From Vitis vinifera (Eukaryota; Streptophyta; Magnoliopsida; Vitales; Vitaceae): a stretch of DNA of 64,000 nucleotides. Each line of letters starts with the position of its first letter. Position 1 is the stretch's first letter. Positions 11,560 to 21,036 of this stretch are shown one piece after another. Below the pieces are notes generated by a model that saw only the letters and a list, made by a program, of their open reading frames with translations, searched no databases and had not been told where the DNA came from. Location of the stretch: NCBI RefSeq assembly GCF_030704535.1, contig NC_081810.1, forward strand, positions 1,612,501 through 1,676,500. Direction: 5' to 3'. The position numbers were made by a program, and so were the translations under genes.

Positions 11560-11925
11560 ATGAGTCTAATCTCAGCACTAAAAATAAAGAAAAAGGAATT
11601 TTCACCACAAGATGCAGTAATTATGGTCCACATGAGTTTCAGAGCTTATCTGATACGTAGATCTCAGGCTCTTCGTGCCCTTCGAGACCTGGCAGTCGCT
11701 AAGGCCAAGTTGAAGGAGATCAGAGTATTGTTTAACAATTGTCGCCATCGTGTAACTGGTGATGCAGAGGAGCGCCAGAGGATCTTTGAGAAGATCATGG
11801 TCCTGCTCATACATGTAGATGATATTGAGGGAGCTGATCCATGGTGTAAGAATTATAATCTCCACCCAAAAGAGACGCGACTGCAAGCGACAAATGAGGT
11901 TGACTGGTCTTGTGGCAGGCAGTAA
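11560..11925 (+). pseudogene. Captured fragment of a BAG-domain co-chaperone gene (BAG7-like IQ + BAG)
   Basis: The frame reads KEFSPQDAVIMVHMSFRAYL then IRRSQALRALRDLAVAKAKL, an IQ-like motif running into a BAG helix, then DAEERQRIFEKIMVLLIHVD and IEGAD. This is the order seen in plant BAG family molecular chaperone regulator 7 type proteins, which bind Hsp70 through BAG and calmodulin through IQ. After IEGAD the match stops: the frame shifts near 11835 and the bases ATGGTG that would continue the family motif are followed by TAA. The N-terminal two thirds and the C-terminal end of the BAG domain are missing, and no start context is visible. The fragment lies wholly inside the element with TSD AAATG, so it moved with it or was inserted into it. 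It is unlikely to make a working protein. Confidence 0.7.
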
Positions 11926-12956
11926 ATCTTCTGGTCAGAAGGTTTATGGAATGGAGTGTGATTGGTGATTTTGTGGTGTTGTTTGCTCGTGACAGTGACT
12001 CAGTTTTCGATTCCAAGACTGCATGGCTATCTTTTAGCATGCAACTAAGGGGACACGCACCATCTCCCATTTCATCATTCCATGATTTTCAAAAATAATT
12101 CTTTTAAACCTCATTTTGTTAATAATTCCTTCAATTCCGTTTTCTTTTAATGATTGCAAACTTCTAAATTTTTCATCCTTAGAATTTTAGGCCATAAAAC
12201 ATCCTGCTTCCAATAAAATTTGGTCGCCATTTTCTTTCCGGTGATCCATTTTCAAATTCTCTTTGATTTTCTAAAATATTTTAAACTAAGCAAGAATCAA
12301 ATTTTGTAATTCCGAATAATGGAAATTATGGAATTAATTCATGCAAAAATAAACGGGCTTTGGTGGGGGCCCCACATATGTGAATTGACGATTGATTGAT
12401 TGTTTGATTGATTTACTGATTAGTTGATTGGCTTTCCCGGCATGATTGATTTGCTCTGTTCTTGATATGCGCTTAATTATATCTGTTCATAATTCACTAA
12501 CCCTGTTCCATGATAGCGCGTTGCTGTTTGCCGCCCAGGTGCGCATCTATTCATATTTCGCCTATTCTTTATACATGCTTTACTTCTCATATTGTGCATG
12601 ATCGATTTGAGTATTCATCGTTTTCCTCATTGATTGCCATGTTAGATTCATTCTATTAGTAGAGACCCGACTTTAGGGACTTAGAGGGGTGTTACGGTCT
12701 TTACCGTACCTTCCCGATGAGTAACCTGACCCCCGAACCCGATCCGGTTTTCATAGACCGTCTTTTCCAAAATAAGGAGTCACACTTAAGGTTTTTCTTT
12801 CTTATTTTGTTTACCCTTTAAAAATAAAACAAAAATAAGTGGCGACTCCAAGTCATTTTTCAAATAATCAATAAAAACCATTTTTTAAATAAAAATGAGT
12901 TTCGCCATCGAGTGAGAAACGCATTCGAGCGATCGAAATGCGGGGTCCACAAAATG

Positions 12957-14510
12957 GTTAGACTCTTGTGTGATAATTGTTTTTAAAAGCGATTTTTTTA
13001 TTTTTAAAAAATAAAATAGTTTTTTTTAATTTAGAAAAAACATATTGAGTAAATTTTTTATAAAAATAGTTTTTAATAATTTATTTTAGAAAGAAGATAT
13101 TTTTTAGATGTTTTGGGTTTTTTTTTTTATAATATTTTGCATAATAATTATACAAATAAAAATATTTTAAAAACTTTTACATTATACAATAATATGTAAT
13201 ACCTTCTTTATAATATTTATCAAGTATTTCTAGTAACTTTTCTTATATTATAAATACACTTGAAAAAAAAACTTTAATTTGAATGGTAAAAATAGTACTT
13301 ATGACAAAAAAATATATAAAATGTTAATTATTTTTATATAACCGTTAAAAATTTGTATTTTATAAATTTCAATTCCTATTTTGTGACTTTTTTTTCATAC
13401 AAGTGTATAAAAAGACACTTTTTCCCATAAATTATCTTATTCTTATATATTTTATTTACTTGAAAAGGTAATGGTATTTAGATTTTTTTTTTCCCGAATT
13501 AATTAAGGTTGTGAGAGTTAAAATTACTTAGGAAATTATCTTTCTTGTAATAATGGAGCTCTTGTTGAGCTTTTTGTTTTGGCAAACCTTTGGTCACTTT
13601 TTCACTTACATTAATTTATCCTATTGTTTCCTTAATCATCCATTTTTAATCATATATGCCTTTAAAGAAATCTAAAATTCAAAATTATATCTAAATTAAA
13701 TGATGTTTTAAAACTAGTAAGAACATATATATTTCACATTTATGCCTATTTTGAGGGTTTATTCCAACTGAATGACACTACTCTTCAAATTAATATCATC
13801 TATCTTTGAACTTTCCATCGCACAATAAATTATATTTGTATCATCGAATCTCTCTTTACATCCACATGAATTATGATTTTAGGAGAAACCAGTTTTTAAT
13901 TTAAAAATAAAAATTTAAAAATAAACAAAAAATTGTAAAACAGATTTCACGTATTTTCTTTTATTTTCATAGATTATTTTTAGAAACAACTAGAAATACG
14001 AGAAATACTTAAATAATGTTTGTATCATATATAAATGCACAATACCTTCATCAAAAATAAGGTTTTTTAAATATATATATATATATATATACACTTGTCT
14101 CACATCTCACTTTCCAAATAAAATTTTGTTCATAGAGAATTATTTTTAGGAACTATTCCTAATGACTATTTTTAAAAACTATTCTAAAAAACAGTTTCAA
14201 ACAAGCCCTTTCACTCTTTTGATCTTCATAAAACTTTAAGACTTTAAATACTCTAAATTCTACATACCTCCAAAGTTTTCCACGAATATTTCGAAGGTTT
14301 TCACGTTTGTTTGGAATTTGATAGACGCATGCAATTTTAGAGGCCTCCATTCAACAAAGCTCTAAAAATGTCCTAAAGAGATTTCCAAAAATCTTTTATA
14401 TGAAGTCTCTCATTAAAGGAGTAAAAAAGAGAAAGATAAGAAATCCTTCCCTAAATACAAAATTAAAGGATGAGAAATCATCCATATGAAGTCTTAGTTG
14501 AACAATAAAA
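12957..14510. other. AT-rich intergenic DNA
   Basis: No gene seen. Contains many A/T runs, a (TA)n microsatellite at about 14071-14090, and fragments resembling the MITE-like ends described at 14514. Confidence 0.6.
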
Positions 14511-14513
14511 CTA

Positions 14514-14924
14514 AGGTCTTGTTTGATAACTATTTTTTAAAACAAGTTTTGAAAAATAGTTTTTAAGAATAATTTTTTGAAATTATTCTTTGATATTTTA
14601 TACACCAAAAGTTTGTTTGAAAACCTAAAATATTTTTAACCCATTTTTAATATTTTTAAATGTGTTTTAAAAATAATTTTTATGTCCATAACTTTGTTTT
14701 TAATCATTATATATGTTTGTATAATTATTTTTTAAAACAACTCTCAAAAAACAAGTAAAACAACTAAAATGTATTATCTGAAAACACTCTATTTTCTATT
14801 TTCTATTTTCTGATAACAGAAAACAAAAAATAAAAAACAGTTTCTGATATCCGAACAAATTTTCCAGTTTTTTTGTTATAGAAAAAAGAAAACTGTTCTT
14901 AAAAACAGTTCCAAACATGCCCTA
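14514..14924. mobile_element. MITE-like element, family copy 1
   Basis: The left end AGGTCTTGTTTGATAACT and the reverse complement of the right end (AGGGCATGTTTGGAACTG) are imperfect terminal inverted repeats that continue into AT-rich subterminal sequence. There is no coding capacity. Similar ends recur at 41192-41509 and 45076-45433, which supports a family of short non-autonomous DNA transposons, probably hAT- or PIF-like. The target duplication is not clear. Confidence 0.5.
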
Positions 14925-15482
14925 AATCTTTTACTTAAGAAGCTAGTTAATCGAAATATTTCAAATGGAATACTAAACACAGTTGAAAAGATAAATTTTA
15001 GAGAAAACCTGCAAAATAGGCAGGAGAGAGAGAGAATAACATAAAATTTAACCACCTTGAACAATAAGATACCAACCATTATGGCAGTTTATACAATTGA
15101 CATAACATATAAAAAACAAATACATATTCATTTATTTCCTTAGGAAGCAATAACATCAACCAAAACATAAAAAAATTGTACAAGTAGGAGAAGGATTTCA
15201 AAAGGTTCAATGTTCGAAATGTTGACCACCCTTACATAAGCTTCAAAAAATTCCCTTATTAAGTGTCTGAATGGTTGAAAAATAACTACCATCAAATAAA
15301 GCATTAATAGGACAAAAATGGACCGAGAAAAAAATCATTAAAAGAAAAAAGTATGATTAATAAGCAGAACCTCTAATAGCACCCCTATCAATTTCTTTGT
15401 AGCAAGGCAGTTTGTTTGATGAGGTCCAAGTAGGTTGGGATTAACTAAGCAAAAACCAGTGGGCATGATTTGAGGTTCATAC

Positions 15483-15515
15483 CTTCTGCAGGCTTTCTAT
15501 GTGAAACAACACAAA
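15483..15515 (-). other. Candidate spliced 3' UTR exon of the PPR gene (distal)
   Basis: On the minus strand it has a good acceptor (TTTTTTGTTGCAG) and donor (AAG|GTATGA). It is 33 nt and follows the exon at 15751-15818. It may belong to an alternatively spliced 3' UTR. Confidence 0.4.
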
Positions 15516-15750
15516 CTGCAACAAAAAATAATATATAATGAAATCAGAAAAAGAAAAAGATTACAAAACTAGATTTAGCAATAAGGTGGTAATGGGCATA
15601 TTCCATATTGACTAGAAACGAGATTGTTTTGCCATGAAAGAAAAAATAAGTGCATGACAGCTAGGAATGGAGCAAATGTTTCATAACGAAGCTTACCACT
15701 AAGGTGACAATAAAAATAAAAAATAAAAAATAAATAAAGAAGCAGCAAAC

Positions 15751-15818
15751 CTTCTAAGTGTTCCACTAATTGAGGATACAAAAGATCATCCTTTGATGTA
15801 GCACCAAATGCATCCCCT
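15751..15818 (-). other. Candidate spliced 3' UTR exon of the PPR gene (proximal)
   Basis: On the minus strand the 68-nt segment is bounded by acceptor AACTTCAG and donor AAG|GTTTGC. A strong donor TTTTG|GTAAGATT lies just upstream at 15920/15921, within the sequence after the PPR stop codon. The three splice sites suggest that the PPR transcript is spliced beyond its stop. Confidence 0.45.
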
Positions 15819-16047
15819 CTGAAGTTTGAATCAACCCAAATATAAATCAAAATGTAGAAAAAAAATTCAGAGAAATAAAAAGCTTGAGAGAGGAAAAGAG
15901 ATAAGAAACGGAAATCTTACCAAAATGGAATTCAGAGTTTGGCCAACTATAGAACTGAATCTGCTCAGAGTTAAGTTACACTGCCTAAGATCTAAAATGA
16001 GTTTACAATCAAAATTGATAGTCTGGCATTTTTCAGGTTGACATGGG

Positions 16048-17811
16048 TTACCAATAATCTCCACAAGTACAAGTACCATTCAAAAATCTATGGTATCTGT
16101 TGACATCCCTCACTATAATCTCCCTCTCCACCACACAACTTATATACTTAAAAGCTTCATGACAATCTTTACAAATCCTCAAGTTCTTCACAATCCGTAA
16201 CGCCTTTCCAGGCGGTGCTGCATCACTCACCACCCCAAATGCCACTGCCAACTTCTCACTGTGGTACCAAAGGGTTTCCTTTTTCACACCCTCTTCTACT
16301 TCATGCAACATCTCTTTCAAGACTGGACTGTAACCCAATTCCTCAATCTTCTCCATCAGCTCTACTAACTTTGCATAGATTTCATGGCTCCTCTCATGCC
16401 TTCTGTCCCCCGCTAAAAACACGTGAACCTTCCCTCGCACTTCAATCCAACTCCTCCCACCCTCCTTCTTCACCATCCTATCTTTCATCATTTTCCTCAC
16501 TTCAGCTACTTCATCCCACCTCCCATTGGTGGCCAAAACATTTGCAACAATCACATAAGCAGAGTCATCCTGTGGGTCAAGTTCCATTAGACGTCTTCCC
16601 ATAGCCCAAGCCATGTCCGCTGCACCATGCATTGCACAACTGGACAGTAATGCTCGCCACACCGCAGCATCTGGCTCAAATGGCATTGTCATAGCAATCC
16701 TCTCTGCATCCTCCAATTGCCCTGCTCGGCCCATTGTTCCCACCAAACACGTATAATGTTCTAACCCTGGTTCCAACCCATAATCAACCTTCATCCTGGT
16801 CAACCACCCCTCAGCCTCACCGACCAAGCCTGCATTATACAATGATGTTAGGATTGCCAAAAAGCTATATTCATCCGGTACAAGCCCTCGAGCTTCCATG
16901 GAATTAAAGAGCTCAACCACCGACCTCTGATCCCCCTGCTGTGCATAACCCGCCATCATCGCGTTCCAGGCCACCTCATTCAAACTTGGCAACAGTTCAT
17001 CAAAAATCCGCCTAGCATCTAAGACAAGCCCCGCCTTCCCATACCCATCAACCAAAGCAGTCCCTACAATCAAATTTGAATCAAATCCAGTAGAGACAGC
17101 ATGGCCATGGATTATCCTACATTGCTCCAACGCCGCCAGCTCTGATGCAGCCCGTAACGCCCCAGACACACTGTACATCGTAGACCCCACATTGCAAGCC
17201 TTCATTTCACCAAACACCAGAAGTGCATCCACAGGCCGTGCATTCTGGGCAAGGCCAACAATCATCGCTGCGAAACAAACCTCATCTCTCTCTGTAATTT
17301 CATCGAACACCCTGCAAGCCTCAAGCGGCAACCGACATTTGGAGTAAAAGTTGACAAGCGCGGAGCTGACAAATGGTTGGGCAGAGAGGGAGAGCTTGAG
17401 GGATAGAGAGTGGAGTTGGAGGCCGAAGGAGAGAGAAGGAAGGGAGGCGCAAGTCTTGAGAAGGGAGGCCAAGGTGCGCTGGTTGGGAAGAGTGGGGTGG
17501 CGGAGCATGGAAATGAAGTGAAGAAGAGCGAATGAGGTGGAGGCATAGGCAGAGATGAGGGCAGTCCATGAGACAACATTGGGGGAAGGGATGTGGTGGT
17601 GGAAGATACGAACAGCTTTAGATAAGAGGTTGGATTTAGAATAGAGAGTGATGAGAGAGTTGTAAAAGGAGCGGTCGGTGATGGCGCTTTTGATGGCTTG
17701 CGCATGGATTAGGCGAGGGTTACAATTAGGTGTGGATGTGGTTGTGGCTGTGTATAACTCTCTCATGTTACAGCTCCCCCACAAAATTCCAGTAACCCTT
17801 TTATCCTCCAT
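16048..17811 (-). CDS. DYW-class pentatricopeptide repeat protein (organelle RNA editing factor type)
   Basis: Single-exon CDS of 587 aa on the minus strand, the usual intronless PPR architecture. PLS-type repeats run from about residue 35 to 400 (for example DRSFYNSLITLYSKS, NEVAWNAMMAGYAQQGDQRS, PGLEHYTCLVGTMGRAGQLE). They are followed by E/E+ motifs (WRALLSSCAMHG, VKKEGGRSWIEVRGKVHVF) and a C-terminal DYW domain. That domain keeps the deaminase-like zinc signature: HSE in LWYHSEKLAVAFG, the CKDC pair, and the terminal CTCGDYW. Such proteins bind organelle RNA one base per repeat and convert specific C to U. The N-terminus is basic and Ser/Thr-rich, so mitochondrial or plastid import is likely, but I cannot say which. 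ATG at 17811 is the first Met; a GTG precedes it. The specific orthologue is not assignable by eye. Confidence 0.93.
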   Translation of the reverse strand: MEDKRVTGILWGSCNMRELYTATTTSTPNCNPRLIHAQAIKSAITDRSFYNSLITLYSKSNLLSKAVRIFHHHIPSPNVVSWTALISAYASTSFALLHFISMLRHPTLPNQRTLASLLKTCASLPSLSFGLQLHSLSLKLSLSAQPFVSSALVNFYSKCRLPLEACRVFDEITERDEVCFAAMIVGLAQNARPVDALLVFGEMKACNVGSTMYSVSGALRAASELAALEQCRIIHGHAVSTGFDSNLIVGTALVDGYGKAGLVLDARRIFDELLPSLNEVAWNAMMAGYAQQGDQRSVVELFNSMEARGLVPDEYSFLAILTSLYNAGLVGEAEGWLTRMKVDYGLEPGLEHYTCLVGTMGRAGQLEDAERIAMTMPFEPDAAVWRALLSSCAMHGAADMAWAMGRRLMELDPQDDSAYVIVANVLATNGRWDEVAEVRKMMKDRMVKKEGGRSWIEVRGKVHVFLAGDRRHERSHEIYAKLVELMEKIEELGYSPVLKEMLHEVEEGVKKETLWYHSEKLAVAFGVVSDAAPPGKALRIVKNLRICKDCHEAFKYISCVVEREIIVRDVNRYHRFLNGTCTCGDYW

Positions 17812-19559
17812 CACTCCATTTCACATATTGCTGGTGTTTGGTCACCAAAATTCATTCAATCAGAATTTTGTTTAGAGTTAAACAAAGATCTTGCCTACAC
17901 CAATAAAAACATTCAATCAGAATTTTATAATTTCATATCCTTTTTTCCCAACTCCTCTCATGGCATTACACTTGCCACATGTGAAAAGCAAACCTAAATC
18001 TAAGAAAATAGAAACAAACTTATTGATCTTGTTCCACCATAATAGAAAATATCATTTAATAATTTAAACATGATCCAAAATGGTGCTTTAAAAATGATCC
18101 ACAATGGTGCTATCACTTGTCTCTAACATTCATAAAAATAAATGAGAATGAAAATTCAATGCAGAACAACATTTCAAGTTTGCACTTAAACTTTTTTTTA
18201 TCTTCCTTTTTATAATTATTATAAATTTATTCACAGATAAGAATAGTTTTAGTCCTCTGTTTGGTGTCCAAGAAAATAGAGCAATAAAACAAAACAACAT
18301 TTTCATTTCCAAATTATTTCTAGGAAAAAAGATAAAAATTCCCAGTAAAGTGGCAAACCTTTTTTTTCCAAACCGAATATAGCTCCACCGCTTTTCAAAG
18401 AGAATCCCTAGAATTCAAAACTTCCAGCAATAGCATTCCCAACTAATCAAACACTCAAGAGTGAAATCCGAGCCTCTGTTAATTACCAAGAAAATGGAGA
18501 AAAAATAAAATCAAAACACATTTCGATTACCATGTTACCTCTCACTTTCTTTGCTACCAAAAATCCAAAAAACACACAAAAACAAAAAAACAAAAAACAA
18601 AAAAACAAAAAACAAAAACAAAGAGTCCTGTGAGTTGAGTTTAAGAACAAATTTTCTACCATTTTCTCATTATTTTCTCGCCATCCAAACCTAGAATTCT
18701 ATTGATTGAATTAGGAATTACCTTGAACTCCAAAATCAGCCAAAACCCAGGGTTCGGAGAAAGAAAAACTGAATGCTTCCTGTGCAGAGAAGTGAGCTTC
18801 TTCGTCTGCAAGCAAACCCCAATTGGGAATTAGTCCGATGATAGTGGGCTGGGCCTGGTCGGCCCAATTTTTTGACTATTGGGCTGAAGTCCTCCAATTT
18901 CCAACATTTCCCAGGCCCGTTGAGTGTTGATAAAATACTGCAACTTAAATTATCTAAAATCAAATGAAACCTAACTCAAATTCAACCCAACAAACTTCGC
19001 TTTAAACATTTCAATCTAAAATCAATTTAATCAGAATTAAGTCGGTTTCAGATTTCACAAATTTAATAAATAGTTTTAGTGATGCAAGACACTAACTTCC
19101 AAGATTCATTAGTGGGAGTCATGGAATCAAATATGGCCCGTAATCCAATCTATTTCAATTGTTATCCAAACTTAGAATTAAGTTGTATAGACGAGTTATC
19201 CATATAAAACATTTAAACCAAAGGATACGACATGAACTCTATATCCAAAATATCTTGTTAACAGATTCTTCATTCTCACGACGACACTCTGAATTTTATG
19301 AAAATATTTTTTTGTATCATTTTGAAAATTGTTTTATGAGTTTATGGAATAATACAAACCACGTCTTTAATATTTCAAACAATTAATGAATGTAAACAGG
19401 ATTTTTTTTTTCTTATCTATCACTATTTTTATTATTATTTTAATAAAAATGTTTTTCATAAATCATTAGTCATGTATTTATTAATTTTATCATAAAATTA
19501 AAATAGAGATTTACTTACCATGGCATATCAATTTCTAAAAATAAAAAAACTTAGATATG

Positions 19560-19560
<1 letters not shown>
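17812..19560. other. PPR upstream region and AT-rich intergenic DNA
   Basis: The minus-strand promoter of the PPR gene must lie at the left of this stretch. A short moderately GC region at 18730-18930 (two GGCC-type blocks) could be a leader exon but cannot be proved. CAAAAAA-type low complexity occurs at 18575-18630. No other gene seen. Confidence 0.4.

Positions 19561-19637
<77 letters not shown>
19561..19637 (+). repeat. (TAA)n microsatellite, about 25 units
   Basis: A perfect TAA trinucleotide array of 77 nt in non-coding DNA. Likely polymorphic between individuals. Confidence 0.98.
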
Positions 19638-21036
19638 GAACAAAAGGAAATAGAGGCGTTTTAAAGGATTTAAGCTAGATATTTACCCTTTGTTTTATTT
19701 TCTAGAAAATTTGATGGAAAAATATAAAGGAAAAACAAATAGAAATAAACATTTAAAAAATAAATAAATAAAATTATTTTCAATTTTTATATAAATATTA
19801 AATAATTTAAGTATATATAATTTTTTTAATTAGTTATTCCTTTTATTTTTTTATATAAGAATTAAAAATATGTTTAATGATGTTTTTACTTGAAGTTTTT
19901 TTAGTTGAAGTGTTTTTTTTAAGTATTTTCTTTAAAAGTACTTATAGAAAAATGAATCGAGTATGTTTGGTAGCGATTCTAAAAAGCGTTTGTAGGATTT
20001 TTAATATTTGAAAGATAAAAATTTTCAAGTGTTAAAAAAATTAAAAACACTTTATAAAATTATTGTCTAAGGCATTTATATAAGTATTTCTTCAAAAAAA
20101 TATTACAAGTGATTTTCTAACACTGTAAATGATTTCTCATATTTTTTAAAATTGCTTATAATGGTTTTTGAAGAAACACTTTATCGATAATTATTCTAAA
20201 AACACTTCTAGAAAACATATTTTTACTAAAAACACTGAGTAGAAACAACACTTTTAAATGTTTTTGAGAAAACATTATAAGTAATTTTTTAACTCTATAA
20301 GTAAATTTTCAAGTTATTAAAAATATTTCCTAAATTTGTCTAAACAGTTAATTTTTTTTCAATAATATTTTTTAAGATAAAAATACTTCATATAATCATG
20401 TCAAATTATACACAATTAAAATAAATTTTATTTAAAATATCCCCATTTATAGTAATGTTATCAAGAACTAATAATCTTTTGAAAGTGCTTACATGTAAAT
20501 ATCATCCAAACTTTCTACACATGTAATGCTAACAACTCATCAAGATATCATGATTCATCCTTTATATCTTGTCATGTTTCAAGGGATTGGGGTCCTCTTA
20601 CACCAAGAATATCATGATATTAAAGACATTTACATAATTAAGATTAAGTATATAGAGTAAAGAACTTGTTTTTAGTTACATTTTGGATATCATAGTAAAT
20701 AATTATAAGGATAGATATTCTTAATTTTAGAAAAATTATATCTAATTCATTGATTTTTGAAACAATATTCTTAATTTTGAACAAAATTGGCTCTAGCAAA
20801 AATAATATAATATGATATAGATATTGGAAAAGAGAAAAAAAAAAATGGTATTTGGCAAATAAATTTTTCACATAGGCAATTGCAAATTTGCAAGGGAATC
20901 ATCCCCTTTTCTAAACCAAATTATGTTGTCTGCAGAACCAGGTTTCCAATCTACCACAAAAACCAGCCAACAACTTTGATGACCCAAGTCTTTATCATTC
21001 CATCCAACAGGGCAACACTTCTCTCTTTCTCTCTAC
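19638..21036. other. AT-rich intergenic DNA upstream of the hydrolase
   Basis: No gene seen. Around 19955-20250 the phrases GTTTGGTAGCGATT and AAAACACT recur in forms that suggest an old MITE. The hydrolase promoter should be near 20880-21036, where a CT-rich leader (CTTCTCTCTTTCTCTCTAC) directly precedes the ATG. Confidence 0.4.

Larger units (their letters stand above)
9486..12951 (+). mobile_element. LTR-type element, probably a giant solo LTR or LARD-like remnant
   Basis: Begins TGTAGACCCCCC and ends GGGGTCCACA, so it has TG..CA ends with an inverted complementary tip (TGTAGACCCC versus TGTGGACCCC). It is flanked by a perfect 5-bp direct repeat AAATG at 9481-9485 and 12952-12956, as expected for LTR integration. 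The last 300 bp (GTGGCGACTCC..., GAGTGAGAAACGCATTCGAGCG...) look like the 3' end of large plant Ty3-type LTRs. I see no second copy of either end inside, no primer-binding site and no gag-pol, so a solo LTR of about 3.5 kb is the simplest reading. Inside are a purine-rich GA tract (9840-10330), an unidentified coding-like segment (10835-11059) and a BAG co-chaperone fragment (about 11572-11852). Confidence 0.8.

Noticed and set aside
13000..15000. A possible gene in the AT-rich stretch
   Set aside because: Only short frames interrupted by stops; the sequence is dominated by MITE-like and A/T-run DNA.
16215..16604. 129-aa plus-strand frame antisense to the PPR gene
   Set aside because: Antisense shadow; His/Pro/Ser-rich with no homology.
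17262..17705. 147-aa minus-strand frame overlapping the PPR gene
   Set aside because: Frame-shifted shadow of the PPR coding sequence, rich in Ser/Pro, with no domain.
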